The notes beneath the pieces are model-generated. The model searched no databases and was not told where the DNA came from. It saw only the letters and a list, made by a program, of their open reading frames with translations. A DNA stretch of 64,000 nt from Monoplex corrugatus. Taxonomy: Eukaryota; Mollusca; Gastropoda; Littorinimorpha; Ranellidae. Positions 45,134-57,213 of the stretch are shown here, piece by piece (positions within the stretch are counted from its first letter, which is position 1; every line of letters begins with the position of its first letter). Location: NCBI GenBank assembly GCA_030674185.1, contig CM060307.1:59649981-59713980 (forward strand). The letters run 5' to 3'. A program made the position numbers and the translations under genes.

Positions 45134-45965
45134 AATAGTGGTGCCAATCATTTCTCCTTCACTGCATTGCTCTCCCCAACCCTGAAGAGGGTCAAGTACT
45201 TATTTACAGTTGGGGTCAGACTCAAACTGATACAGCCAGATTAGAAAGCGCCAACTGACGCCGACCAAGTTTCGATACAAGACCACTTTCAATTAAAATG
45301 CCCTGGTTGTGTAGAAAATGAAATACAAGGCCTACTTATAATGGCAAATACAGGGGGGTGCAAAAGTAGGTATACAGTAAGTATCACATCATTATTATAA
45401 TGCTTAATTCCGCTCTTGATTAGAGGAGTGTGTGAATACCGACGGCAAGCAGTTTTGAGTATCTGAGGGGTTAAGGCTGTGCTTGTGGTGGTCATTGGTT
45501 TAATGTCTATTCACTTAAGTGATTTTAGACAAATAAACAAAAACAAAAACAAAACAAAAAAAAGTAAATAAATAAATAAAAAATAATAAATGATAATAAC
45601 AATGATAATAATGATAAATAAATAAATAAGTAAATAAACAATTGAATAAATGAAAAATTAAGTATGTAAAAAAAGCGATGTGGGGAAGGGGAATAGAAAC
45701 CGGAAGAGCAAATGCAAATGTTTATGTGTAGTTAGTCATAGTTAAAAAATAAATGAAATTTAAGTTCAAATTCATATCACTTACAGCCCACTCTAGCAGC
45801 AAAAAACATATTCGGGCTGGGACAAGGCAAATGTCAGAGGGGAGCGTAAACATAACAAATGAAGTAGCATACTACAACAAATATTTACAATTAACTAGCT
45901 AACTGTAACCATGAACAAGAAGATGAACAAATTACAAATATTGAACTATTGGACTTTTTGACAGG

Positions 45966-47310
45966 CTAACAAAAAAATTCGTATGTTAATAATGATGATT
46001 CAAATATGTCGGAAATTGTGTGAGTAGAAAGTACCGGAATGAGTCGCTTTATAGTAATGCAAGAAAGTAAATGACTGGTCGTTATTTTCTGTCCACAAAG
46101 ACAGACAATATTTCTGGTGTACTTTGTTTTTAATGCATCGAGTTTCCACCTATACATAAGGGACTGCATAGTTCTATTTATGGTAAACTGTTTACTTATT
46201 TTGCTGATTATAATATTCATGCTATTTGTATTGTACTTTTTCTGATTATCTTGAAACAGTTTCCAAACATAGGCATCCACTAAGTTATAAGATTCATTCA
46301 AGGAGAGAGAAAGCTTTATGTTGTTTGATTCTGGTGAACCCTTAGCTCCTCGTTTGGCGGCCCTGTCAACCACATCGTTATGATGAAACGAACAATGAGA
46401 TGGTATCCAGCAGAAAGTAAGATCAGTGCCTCTTAAGGATAAGAAATAAATTAAATGGCTAATTTCTATTACCATTTCAGATCTAGTGTCTAACTTCATT
46501 AGTTCAAGAGCCTGAAGCACTGATTTCGAATCAACGCAGAAAAGGATTTGTGATATATTCCGAGGATAGCTTACTAAGTAATTCAAAGCCATCAGTATTG
46601 CAAAGAGTTCAGCTGTAAATATTGATTTGTTGGGTCCAATATGGAAAGATTTCTCTATTTTAAGAGCTGGTATTAAAAACGCAGAACCTGCTTTTTTTCT
46701 CAATTAATGATCCATCTGTGTAGATTTTTAAATGATTGGGATAAAAGTGTTCAATGTGACATTTAACTCGACTCGCTAATAAGTTGATATTATCTTCTTT
46801 CTTTAAATCAGTGTGGGTTATGTCAAAGTTTGCTCTTAAGAGTTCCCAACTGGGTACTGGTGAAAACGAAGGTCTTATAGATATAGGATCCGCTTCTAGA
46901 TCAATTCCAGAGCCATTCATGATGTCGTGTGTATACGTTGCAAGTGTGGCCTGTGAAGATATTGATCTAGCTCGTTTCGGAAAATCAATGTCTGATCTTA
47001 AAGTTATATCAGGTCTCAAAACATTTTCAACGGTGGTATTCCTTAGCAGAAATTTGGTAGAGACGAGTTTCCTTTGTTCATCAAGCGGCAACATATTAAT
47101 CTCACCGTATGTTCGGAGATTGGAAGCATGCATCGGAAGACCAAGGGCAAGTTTAAAACTTTTGCATTCTGTACTTTGTAGTTTTTGCAGTAAGTGTCTC
47201 GGTGCGCTAAAGAATATTTCCTGGGCATATGTTAGTTTAGATCTAATGAGAGATTTACATAAATGTACAAGTGTTGATGGATCATGTCCCATGGTTGCTT
47301 GCACACTATT
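45966..47310 (-). pseudogene. LINE ORF2 part 2: C-terminal connector and RNase H
   Basis: The frame continues with LVHLCKSLIRSKLTYAQEIF to IYTDGSLIEKK, then shifts near 46690 and goes on with KKAGSAFLIPALKIEKSF. RNase H residues are visible: D in YTDGS, E in TAELFAI, D in CVDSKSV, H in WIPSHC and D in NDVVDRAA. A CCHC-like end, CLCGQKITTSHLLSC, is near the C terminus. Confidence 0.85.
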
Positions 47311-49142
47311 TTCAAAAAATTTAGACTCTTTTGGGCTTTTGTGAGTAAGTAGTCGATATGCAGATTCCATGACAATTTTGCTGTAAAGAAAACACCCAAG
47401 AATTTAATAGATTGGTTATACTGAAGAACGGAATCTCCTAGTTTAAAGGTGGGCATTTTGTCCGGGTTAGACCCACTATTAAATAAAATTATCTTTGTCT
47501 TCTCCGTAGATAGATGGAGCCCATTTTCTGCCATGTATTGTGCTGTTTTGTCAAGTTCTAATTGATAAAGTTTGCGTGCATAGTTGATACTGCGAGAAGG
47601 AGTGTTTTTCTTCATGTTTACCGGCATCCACATGCATAGATCATCAGCATACTGGACTAAAGTGACAACTTTAGATATTCTACTTGGTAAGTCATTCATT
47701 AGTATCACAAAGAGGAGGGGTGCTAAAACTGATCCCTGTGGGATACCCATCTGAAGGGTTCGTTTTGTTGAATACACGTTTCCAATTCTGGTTTGAATTA
47801 CTCGGTTTTCCAACAGACACTTCACGTAGTTATAAACGCGACCTGTTAGCCCTATGCTTTTTAATTTAAATAGTAATCGGGAGTGCCACACTTGGTCGTA
47901 TGCTTTGGTTATATCAAAAAATGTGGCCAATATACATTTACGTCTTGCAAATTGTCCCTTTATGTCAGTGGTTAGTTTAGTTAAGAGTTCCACTGTTGAC
48001 CTGCCTTTTCGAAAACCAGCCTGATTGACAGGTATAATGGTATTTTTTTCACAATAGTGTAGTAACCGCTGTACAATAATTTTCTCCATTAGTTTACATA
48101 CGTGAGAAGTTAGTGCAATTGGCCTATAGTTTTTCAGATCAGTGTTACATTTACCCGGTTTTGGGATAGGAACCACTATTGTTTGTTTCCAATAGTCGGG
48201 TATTTTGCTACTATTCCAACATTTTTTAAAGATAATATGAAGCAAGATTACAAAATTTTCGGGTAAATTTTTCAACATCTGATTAGAAATGGCATCTAAT
48301 CCTACTGACGCTTTTTTATTTGAGATAGACTTGATGGCATCTTTTAATTCTTGAAGTGTAATTGATGCGTTCATGTAGTGTGTATTATCTGGGGGAGGGT
48401 CCTTATAAACTTCTGTCTTTTCTTCTCGTTCCCTATGATTTTGACTGGAAACAGGAAGGCCGCCAGTATGGCATACTTCAGCAAACAAATCTGCAAAAGC
48501 TTCTGCCTTTTCCAATGAGCTTGGGAAAGGATTATTGGCTAGTTTTATCGGAAATGATGGCAAACTGATCCCATTTTTCATTACTTTTAGTTTCTCCCAA
48601 ATTTTATGCATGTCTTTGTGATTATTTATTTCAGACTTACAAAATGTCGTCCAATACAGTTCTTTGGCTTGTTCTATGATTCTGTTACAGTTTATGTTGG
48701 CACTTTTCATCGCTCTATGATTTTCAGGTGTCCGATTGTGTATGTATGTTTTAAATTTTTTTCTCTTTTCGTTAACTGCTTTTTCACAATCCTTATTCCA
48801 CCAAGCATTTCCGCGATGTTTTCCTGTGTTTGATGCCTTTAATTTTGGGATTGAAATGTTGGCAGCACTTAAAAGTGAGTCACAGAAAAATGTATACAGG
48901 TTGTCTATGTTGGCGGTATCAGATAGATCTATTTTTGTATTATGAAGGATTTCTTTAAATTTGGTCCAGTCCGCTTCTTTATAATTAAATCGTGGTAGAC
49001 TTTCATGTAATATTTTGCTATCTTGTAAGATATTTTCTGTTTCAGGACTATGGTTTAGGCTGAGAATTATGGGGATATGATCTGATCCTAAAGAGTCTAC
49101 AGCTGTTTTCCATGTGGCGTTTACTGCTAGTGATGGTGACAC
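47232..49142 (-). pseudogene. LINE ORF2 part 1: endonuclease end and reverse transcriptase
   Basis: A 636-codon open frame from an internal ATG. Landmarks: NAWWNKDCEKAV, NYRPIALTSHVCKLMEKI, QAGFRKGRSTVELL, FFDITKAYDQVWH (motif A), GIPQGSVLAPLLF (motif B), YADDLCMW (motif C, catalytic aspartates present) and KFLGVFF. The frame is lost near 47290 and the stop at 47232 is out of the true frame. The RT core itself is intact. Confidence 0.88.
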
Positions 49143-49295
49143 TAAAGTTAGATCTATCGCTGTGGGTCGATGGGATGGTATGTCAGGGTGTGCTTGTTAT
49201 TACACGTATGTGCAATATTCATTTGTTTGTATAATAAATGCAATGTGTATTGTACGTGTTTTCCTTTTTCATAACTGTACATGTATACTACTTTT

Positions 49296-49395
<100 letters not shown>

Positions 49396-49639
49396 CCTGT
49401 ATATCTGCGGTAAACAATAAACATTTCGAGATACCATAATAATGATAAAATGAAGAGATTTCGTATAGCGCCACTTGACAATATGAACGGCGTTCTTGGC
49501 CCTTTTTTTTGTTTTGTTTTGTTTTGGTTTGGTTTCTTACCTGATCATCTTCAACACTCCTCCCGTTTCACTAATACTACGCCTCTCATTTTGCATGTCC
49601 AACACACCTCCAAACCCACTAAACTGAGAGTAATGCATA

Positions 49640-50000
49640 AAGGACCACAGAATCTGGGATAGTGTTTCACAAGAGTTGGATAATGCTGTGGATTCCCCTT
49701 CAGATTGATTGGGTTGTACCCTATGCGTCTTTTCAATATATATCCTGCTGTTAACCAGGCCCAGAAGACACAGACACCTGCGGTGCTGGTCAAGGATTTT
49801 GTTTTAACATCACCCTCAATGAGGCATCTGTAAAGTAAATGAAACTCGTTCGTATGATCCCAGTCTTCCTATCGAGTCCAATTTTGGGTAGGAACCCCTC
49901 GGGGCCAAAAATTCCCTCAGTTATTTGTATTAACTGATCTAAGGGTTTGACCCTAAGTTTCCAACTAGTGGTCCGTTGCGCTAATCACGTCCCCTTGTAG
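49640..50000 (-). mobile_element. tRNA-derived SINE (in copy B)
   Basis: Counterpart of 36530-36840, with CATCTGTAAAGTAAATGAAA, CCAAAAATTCCCTCAGTT and GTGGTCCGTTGCGCTAA; B box is diverged. Confidence 0.7.
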
Positions 50001-50224
50001 ACTGGTAAATTGTTGACTTGCGGATCGATACGAAAAAAATACATGATTTAACACATGAAAATACACATAAAGAATAGTATTAACCACAATAACATCAACA
50101 GTGACAACAATAGAAACGATATCAACAATGATAACATTGAATAGTTTTACACAATAGTAAGTTTGCACGCGCCCATACAAGAAGCTGGTGGATAGGGAGA
50201 GGAAATGAAATTATATTTTTTAAA

Positions 50225-50390
50225 GCTTGCGAATAGGGTGAAAGACCAAAAGAGTTAAAAGACTGTGTGAGAGCAACCCACTGACCGATATAACCATTTC
50301 AAGTAGGTATGATTTTTTGTGTGTGTGAAGGTCGTGCGCGTTTGCGCAACTCACTGACCGACATAAACAATTTGCCAGATCTCTTTGGTG
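50225..50390 (-). mobile_element. Inverted fragment of the L2-like LINE 5' region
   Basis: About 155 bp that is the reverse complement of 51316-51475 with few differences (for example CAACCCACTGACCGATATAA against TTATATCGGTCAGTGGGTTG). It starts exactly where duplication copy B ends. Confidence 0.8.
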
Positions 50391-50884
50391 CAGACGACCG
50401 CCACCTCTCGGCTCCCAGCTGCAAAATAAAAGGCTGCACTGTCTCTTTAATTTAACGTCTGTTCCTAAAACGATTATTTTGGAAAAGATGGTCAACTATA
50501 AATAACAAAATTTCTCATATTTCTTTCCTTGATACGGCCCCTGATAACAAAGATGCACACATATACTAAACTTATACATACTATCTTGATATTGTTTTTG
50601 GCACTTGACACGATAATGTCATAGACATGTATAGACAAGCCTGAAACTAGCCTTGATTTTTTAAAATACTGATTTTGTTGGTTTGTTTTTTTTGTTTGTT
50701 CGTTTGTTTGTTCGTTTGTTTGTTACAGCGTTCCTATTTTTCTTGCATGCGTGTGCATGCACGTTTTGCCCACTCTGTGCAGGCGGCATGTTGTTGAGCA
50801 CTCGGCATATTCCGTTTTCAGTGGTGTGCATGCTGGTGTTTCTCGTGTTTCAAAAAGCCAGAGGACTCGGATTTTATAAATTGT

Positions 50885-51292
50885 TATTGAGGCCCATTTG
50901 TTGAGTGGTTAGAGCACCATGTTCATAGCGCAGAGATTGTGAGTTCAAACCTCGAGCAGACACAGTTTTGTTCAGACTGGCTGGTTCTGCTGATAGAGTC
51001 ATGGTCTCGAAGTGTGATGTTTTGAGTTTAATTCCACATTGCAACATAAAAAGCTGGCCTGTTGTGTAGTGGTTAATGCAACGGACAACAAACTGGAAGA
51101 TTGTGGGTTCAAATCCCCATCAGTCCCTTCAAAACTATATCATTGTAAGATTTTTCGGATCTAACCAGCTCCTACCCAGACTTGGGCGTGATATGGGCTC
51201 ATTGGGAAGACTGAGACCACACAGTCGAGTCTCATCCACTTCGCGGACGCGTCATTGAGGGTGTTGCTCAAATCTTTTGACCACTACTGCAG
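50885..51292 (+). mobile_element. SINE array with up to three tRNA-like heads
   Basis: Head 1: TTGTTGAGTGGTTAGAGCAC with GTGAGTTCAAACCTC. Head 2: GGTTCTGCTGATAGAGTCAT with TTGAGTTTAATTCCAC. Head 3: TGTGTAGTGGTTAATGCAAC with GTGGGTTCAAATCCCC, followed by the body shared with 36530-36840 (AAGACTGAGACCACACAGTC). Each has A- and B-box-like sequence at tRNA spacing. Head 3 is sure; head 2 is diverged. Confidence 0.6.
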
Positions 51293-51469
51293 GTGTCTCA
51301 CAATTTACACAAAAGAGATCTGGCAAATTGTTTATATCGGTCAGTGGGTTACGCAAACGCGCACGACCTTCACACACACAAAAAATCATACCTACTTGAA
51401 ATGGTTATATCGGTCAGTGGGTTGCTCTCACACAGTCTTTTAACTCTTTTGGTCTTTCACCCTATCCGT

Positions 51470-51690
51470 CTTCTGTCCCGCCGGTGTCGCCTTCGTCTTC
51501 GGTCCCGCCGGCGCTGCCCTCGTCTTCTGTCCCGCTGGTGCCGCCTTTGTCTTCCGTCTCGCTGGTGCCGCCTTCGTCTTCTGTCCTGTGTGTGCCGCCT
51601 TCGTCTTCTGTCCCGTCGTTGCTGCCTTCGTCTTGTGCCCCACTGGTGTCGCCTTCGTCCTCTGTCCCGTCGGTGCTGCCTTCACCTCTA
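51470..51690 (+). repeat. 27-bp coding minisatellite in the LINE
   Basis: About eight units of TCTTCTGTCCCGCCGGTG type. In the reading frame that continues into the endonuclease they encode PSSSVPPAL-like nonapeptides. Confidence 0.85.
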
Positions 51691-51714
51691 ACTCGGCCGC
51701 CGCCATGTGACTCT

Positions 51715-52625
51715 GGTAGATTAAAACTATGCCTTTTTAACGCTCAGTCAATATGTGCAGATGGCAAAGCCGATGTCATTGCTGACTTATTGCAGATGAG
51801 CATGTTGACATTGTTTTTATCACAGAAACATGGCTTAACCCCCTTGGTCATGAACCTATACATGCGAGTCTCACTCCGAGTGGTTACAGGCTTGCTTCTT
51901 TCCATCGCTCATCCCGAGGTGGTGGTATCACCTTCCTCTACAACGACTCACTCCATTCCTGCCTATCTTTCTCGCAGTCTCTGCCTTTCTCCCATCCTTC
52001 TTTCGAGCACGTTGAAATATCCTTCCAATCCACCCCTCACCCCATCACCTTCTCCTGTGTCTATCAACCTCCACCTAGCTCTGCCAACAAGCTCACCACA
52101 TCCATGTTTCTCTCTGACTTTGACCAACTTCTTGATTACTACTGCCTCTTACCTGGAAATCTCATCATTCTAGGTGACATCAATGTCCACTATGACAACA
52201 CTCACCGTTATGACACAAGACATATCATCAATTCTCTGTCCAATCACAATATGACACAACATATTTCTGAACCAACCCATAAAAAAGGTCACATTCTTGA
52301 CTGGATCATTTCTCGTGATCATCACAATTCAGCTACTGACAACTGCCTAGTTCTTTCTACCCGTCTAACTTCAGCCCTTCCATCTGACCACTCTGCAATT
52401 CTCTGTTCTCTTGACATTTCTCCTCCTTCCCGCACCACGCGCACAGTGACTCGACGCAATCTCAAATCTATTGACCTCTCCACATTTTCATCTGATGCCT
52501 CCCGCCTCCTTTCTGAAAAGTCACATAACCTTGCCGATGAATTCTATACTACTCTCCACCATCTTCTGGACACTCATGCTCCAGCCACAACCCGTCTTTT
52601 ACCTGACCGCCCCCTACCCCCTGGC
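51715..52625 (+). pseudogene. LINE endonuclease (APE-type), frameshifted
   Basis: LKLCLFNAQSIC opens the domain, the frame shifts, then ITETWLNPLGHEP (catalytic glutamate region), LGDINVHYDN, ILDWIISRD and SDHSAILCSL (SDH box). The last frame ends at 52626. Regions between are read in different frames, so the enzyme is dead. Confidence 0.82.
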
Positions 52626-52639
52626 TAACTCATGAGATT

Positions 52640-54564
52640 GCCTGTGCAAAACGTGCCCGCCGCAGAGCACAGCGCCGCTGGCGCAAATTCAAACTCACTG
52701 TACATAGGCAACTTTTCCAAGCCTCTAAAACAAAAGTATCCATCCTCATTGCATCTGCAAAAACAAGCTATTTCCAAACCAAAATCCTGAATGCCTCTTC
52801 TTCAAGAGAACTCTTTACAACCATGAATCATCTCCTTGGCACACGAAAAGGTTTACCTCTCCCTACAAAACACACAAATGAAGAACTCCCATCTGTATTC
52901 TCCAAGTATTTCACCACCAAAATACAAACTCTTCGTGACAGGCTTGACAGGACACCCTGTCAACCATGCCCACCTGACCCTTTCTTCTCTGGCACACCTC
53001 TTACTACTTTTACCTCAGTCTCACAAGAAGAAATTCTCAACACAATCAGATCCATGTCGTTCAAAACCTGCGAACTGGATCCTCTTCCAGGTTCTCTCAA
53101 CTCTGACTGTCTCCCTACTCTCCTCCCATTCATCACTGACATCATCAACACTTCTCTTCAAACTGGAACTGTCCCAGATTCTTTCAAGTCTGCTATTGTT
53201 CACCCTCTCCTCAAGAAATACAATTTAGACCCAAAAAATTACCGGCCTATCTCTAATCTCTCTTTCTTGTCAAAACTCATCGAAAAAATTGTCCTCAACC
53301 AGTTGAACTCTCACCTGTCTGCCAACAATCTCCTCAATCCTTTCCAGTCAGCCTACCGCCAGTGCCATAGCACTGAAACTGCCCTGCTACACATTCTCAA
53401 CAATCTCCTCCTTGCAACTGATACTGGCAAAGTCTCTCTCCTCACACTCCTTGATCTGTCTGCAGCCTTTGATACCATTGATCATGGTATTCTCCTTTCT
53501 AGACTTCATCATACTTTTGGCATCTCTGACATTGCTCTCTCCTGGTTCACTTCATATCTATCAAACAGAAAACAAACTGTTCTCATTAATGGCACTTACT
53601 CTCAACCTGCATACCTGACCTGTGGTGTTCCACAAGGATCTGTCCTTGGCCCTGTTCTTTTCACTCTTTACACCTCCCCCCTGTCTACCATCATCAACTC
53701 CCACTCTATAAAACACCACTTCTATGCTGATGACACCCAACGTCTAGACAGTGACACACCAGACAATATACAGCGCCTCTTGACTCGCACCACTGAGTGT
53801 TACTCGGACATTAAGAACTGGATGACGTTCAACAAACTTCAGCTTAATGACGACAAGACAGAAGCTATCCTCATTGGCACTCGTCGGAAACTTTCTCAGC
53901 TGCCTCCTCTTTCTCTCCCATTATGTAACACATCAGTCCCAATTTCTGATTCAGCTAAAATCTTGGTGTCTGCATTGACTCTACCCTCTCCATGAACAGC
54001 TTTGTTTCTCAAACTGCCAGATCTTGCTACTATCACCTCCATCGTATAAGCCTGATCAGGAAGTATCTCTCTGTGGAAACAACTGCAAAACTCGTTCTCT
54101 CCTTCATAATGTCTCGCACTGACTATTGCAATTCACTCCTGTCTGGTCTTCCTGCCTCCACCATTCACATCCTGCAGCGCATTCAAAACAATCTGCACGC
54201 CTTGTACTCAAAAAGAAAAAAGCTGACCACATATCTCCTCTCCTGGCACAACTTCACTGGCTCCCTGTATCAAAAGCGCATACAGTACAAACTAGACACC
54301 ATGTGCTACAAAAGCCTCAATAACGCAGCCCCCGATTACCTGTCAAGCCTACTTGAGATCTATGTTCCCTCACGTACCCTCCGCTCTGCCTCCGATCCTC
54401 TGACTTTTCGTTTTCCACGCACTAAGCTCTATACATATGGTCCACGAGCCTTCTCTGTTTCTGGTCCACTTTCCTGGAACAAACTTCCTCTCTCTGTCCG
54501 TCAGCAACCTACTTTTGTCTCCTTCAAGTCCGCTCTCAAAACTCACCTTTTCTCCTCTGCATAA
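52640..54564 (+). pseudogene. LINE reverse transcriptase and C-terminal domain, frameshifted
   Basis: NYRPISNLSFLSKLIEKIV, FQSAYRQCHSTETALLHI, LLDLSAAFDTIDH (motif A), GVPQGSVLGPVLF (motif B), FYADDTQ (motif C). The frame shifts near 53965, where copy 40296-41452 reads SAKNLGVCIDS, and continues in another frame to SALKTHLFSSA. Catalytic residues are present. Confidence 0.88.
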
Positions 54565-54704
54565 AATCCTGACCTCACTCAATCCCCTCTGCAGCCTGTC
54601 TCCACTCGGAGGGGAATCACATTTTAATATATAATTGTATATAATATGCTCTCTATAATTTTCCATTGCTTTTATTCTTTCTCCCCATTTTTGCCGTGTG
54701 CGTT

Positions 54705-54711
54705 TGTGTGT

Positions 54712-54787
<76 letters not shown>

Positions 54788-54800
54788 CGTGCGTGTGTGT
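54705..54800. repeat. GT microsatellite in the LINE 3' UTR
   Basis: Corresponds to the CA array at 40370-40484 in the minus-strand copy, with the same flanks on both sides (CTTTCTCCCCATTT and TTAGATTTGATTTTATCAAG). Confidence 0.95.
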
Positions 54801-54850
54801 CTGTTTTAGCGCTTAGATTTGATTTTATCAAGATTTTGCGCTATACAAAA

Positions 54851-55629
54851 TAAAGTATTGTATTGTAAAGTATTGTTGTCTGTATCTGTCGGGCCTGGTT
54901 GACGCCAGGATATATTATGATAGTAAGCGTAGAGTACAACGCTGTCAAGCAGTCTCAATTCTAGATGGAACTCCATAGCATTATGATTGCCATCCTCATT
55001 AACATCATGATCATCGCATTGTAAAAGAATGTGCCAGCTTCTGTGGCTATTAAGATGGCGTAGAAGATGGGACGAAAAAATATAAAAAGGTGAGCACAAA
55101 GGTAACCCCCCTGAGTGCGATGATCCAAAATAATTTTTTTAAAGAGCTGGCCTGTTCGCTGCCCATTTTAGTCCTTTAATCATTCTGGTGGTATCAGCTT
55201 TGTGTCACTTCACTCCCTTCCTTATGTCAAGATCTTGACAGCGCACATGGTTTTGCGAAGGCGGAAAGTGTCTGCCGGATAATCGCTGGTCAATTGAGTA
55301 GAGCGCATATATGGAGTTGTCTTGCAGCGATGACTCCATCGTGAACAAACACCTAACTCCAAACTCTCCTGGACACTGACAAGACCGTAAAAGATCTTGA
55401 ACGTGAATATGTGATGTTCTGTGTGCATATACACATGAAAGAGTCTAGGCCATGGCAGTCTGCACACAAGTTGATCTTGGAGATTGAAAAGATATAACTG
55501 CCCTTTACCACCAAGCGGGAGGTACCCAGGTTGAATCCAACCCAGTTCTTCGGCTGTATGATATAATCATCTCATCGGCTATGCAGCGGGGTGTGCGAGC
55601 TTTCAGAACTAACGTTACTGTGTCTTTTA
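54851..55629. other. No gene recognised
   Basis: Contains at about 55150-55215 a short match to the 5' end of the 550-bp dispersed repeat (GTATCAGCTTTGTGTCACTT). The minus-strand open frame at 55222-55467 resembles no protein I know. Confidence 0.4.
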
Positions 55630-55750
55630 TTAACCCTTTCACTCCCGCACCCTGTCCACCAGCAGCAAAAACTTAATCCTTTGACTCTTACCCTATCCAG
55701 CAGCTTCCCGCAGGAAGCTGGTGGATAGGCTGGGGGAGTCAAAGGGTTAA
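55630..55750. mobile_element. TTAA-flanked hairpin MITE, nested
   Basis: Outer left end TTAACCCTTTCACTCCC (55630). An inner complete hairpin runs 55673-55750 from TTAATCCTTTGACTC to GGGGGAGTCAAAGGGTTAA with the loop GCTTCCCGCAGGAAGC. A degraded extra right end lies near 55803-55817. Confidence 0.7.
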
Positions 55751-55820
55751 GTTTTTGCTTTGCTAGCATGTTTGACCATGAAGGATGCTGGTGGACAGAT
55801 TACGAGAGTCAAAGAGATAA

Positions 55821-57208
55821 CTAGTTTCGATTGTTTTGTGACAAAAATCTTTATTTACATAAGCAGAAGATAAGTAGTTTCCAATTTTGTCTGAATGATA
55901 GTGGAAATTTTCAAAGTTGAAGCAGAAAAGAAAAAGACTTGGAAAAAAAAAGATAATGGCAAACAGCCGCCTTATACATGTTCATTACCAGGCAACAATC
56001 TACAACTTGTCTCAGCGAGTGCAAAGGCGCTAAGCCAACAAAACAAGTGAGAATCAATGTTTAGGTTATCATAGGTCGAAGACAGCAGTGGGGTCAGTCT
56101 ATTTATGTAGGTCTGCGGTCTAACCTAACCCGAAGTTCAGATTACCATTTCATCATGTCATCATTCATCATCTTCCGTCAGCCTCTTCTCCTTACTTCCC
56201 TGGGATGATTATCTCCAGCCACCTGAGGCGGGTGCTGACGTCAAACGCGAATAAAAAGCCCAAAGTTGACTGATAAGCATCTACTAAGAACTATGAATAT
56301 AAAGTCGACCAAGAAATTCTTGCTGGTACATTTCAGTGTATGCCTGTTTGTGGGCCAAATTAAGGCATTCACAAATTGATCGTTAATCTAAATGACTCTT
56401 TTCATGACATACCGTCCCATTATATAGTTTTGTTTAAACTTGGATCACATTTCAGTGACGTGATGATTCATGTGTAACGTAGTTTAAATCATTCTGTCTC
56501 TGTCTCTGTCTCTGTTTCTGTCTCTCTTTCTCGCTCTCTCTCTCTCTGTCTCTCTCGTTGTCTCTGTCTCTAGCTCTCTCTCTGTCTCTCTCTCTGTCTC
56601 TCTATCTCTATCTCTCTCCTTCTTCTTCTCTCTGTCTTTCTCTCTGTCTCTTTCTCTCTCCTCCTCTCCCTCCCTCTCTCTCTCTCTCTCTGGGGGCGCG
56701 AACCGTGAATTCGCACATACCGGCCACATTTAATAACGTCCTACTTCTTATGGCGGTTTTCTTTTTCTGTGCATTGCGGGGATACTTTGGCTACATTCAT
56801 TGCCAGACGCCGGGTGGTGTACCATGCCTTCGGCCGCCATTGGTGTTAGAGCGACTTCTGATTCTTTTGTGCCGATATTTTAGGCGGTTTTTTGTGTGTT
56901 TGTTTTTGTTTTGTTTTTTGTTGTTGTTGTTTTTTTGGGGGGGTTGTTTGTGTTTTTGTGTGTGTTTTTTTTAAGGCTCAATGAGAAAGCGGCTATGCTT
57001 GTCGCCGCACTGACGCTCAGGTGCTGTGCAGTCGGCTGTTTGTCAGTCTGTTGATCCCTTGTAGCACACGACGAAATTTCTGTGAGGGGGATAAATCCAA
57101 TATCATTTTCCACCAAGTCATTTCCGGTGTTTTTTGTTCGTCAGGCGCGGCTTGTTTTCAGACGTCAATATACATGAATTATTTCCTTCAGTACAAAGGA
57201 TTATAAAC
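55821..57208. other. No gene recognised; CT microsatellite inside
   Basis: CT/TCTG-rich repeat at 56490-56692. Nothing else identified up to the LTR element. Confidence 0.5.
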
Positions 57209-57213
57209 AAGCC

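Larger units (their letters stand above)
45780..49187 (-). mobile_element. I/Nimb-like LINE with RNase H, 5'-truncated
   Basis: Minus strand. The 5' end breaks inside the endonuclease (TAIDLTLVSPSLAV and LGSDHIPIIL remain). Then come a connector, the complete RT and an RNase H domain. Two frameshifts: near 47290 and in a T run near 46690. RNase H after RT points to the I group (I, Nimb and relatives). The 3' UTR probably reaches down to about 45780. The matching site in copy A (about 36300-36330) is empty. Confidence 0.85.
51290..54850 (+). mobile_element. L2/CR1-like LINE, nearly full length, frameshifted
   Basis: A 5' region (51290-51470), a coding minisatellite (51470-51690), endonuclease (51715-52440), RT (52640-54000) and C-terminal domain to 54564, then a 3' UTR with a GT array and the tail GCGCTATACAAAATAAAG. 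At least four frameshifts or stops. Family twin of the fragment at 40296-41452, which it matches through the 3' UTR. Confidence 0.88.

Noticed and set aside
46784..47344. 186-codon plus-strand frame
   Set aside because: Antisense to the LINE RT/RNase H reading, which has clear motifs.
56558..56974. 138-codon frame
   Set aside because: Starts in a CT microsatellite and ends in a T-rich run; the middle has no family resemblance.
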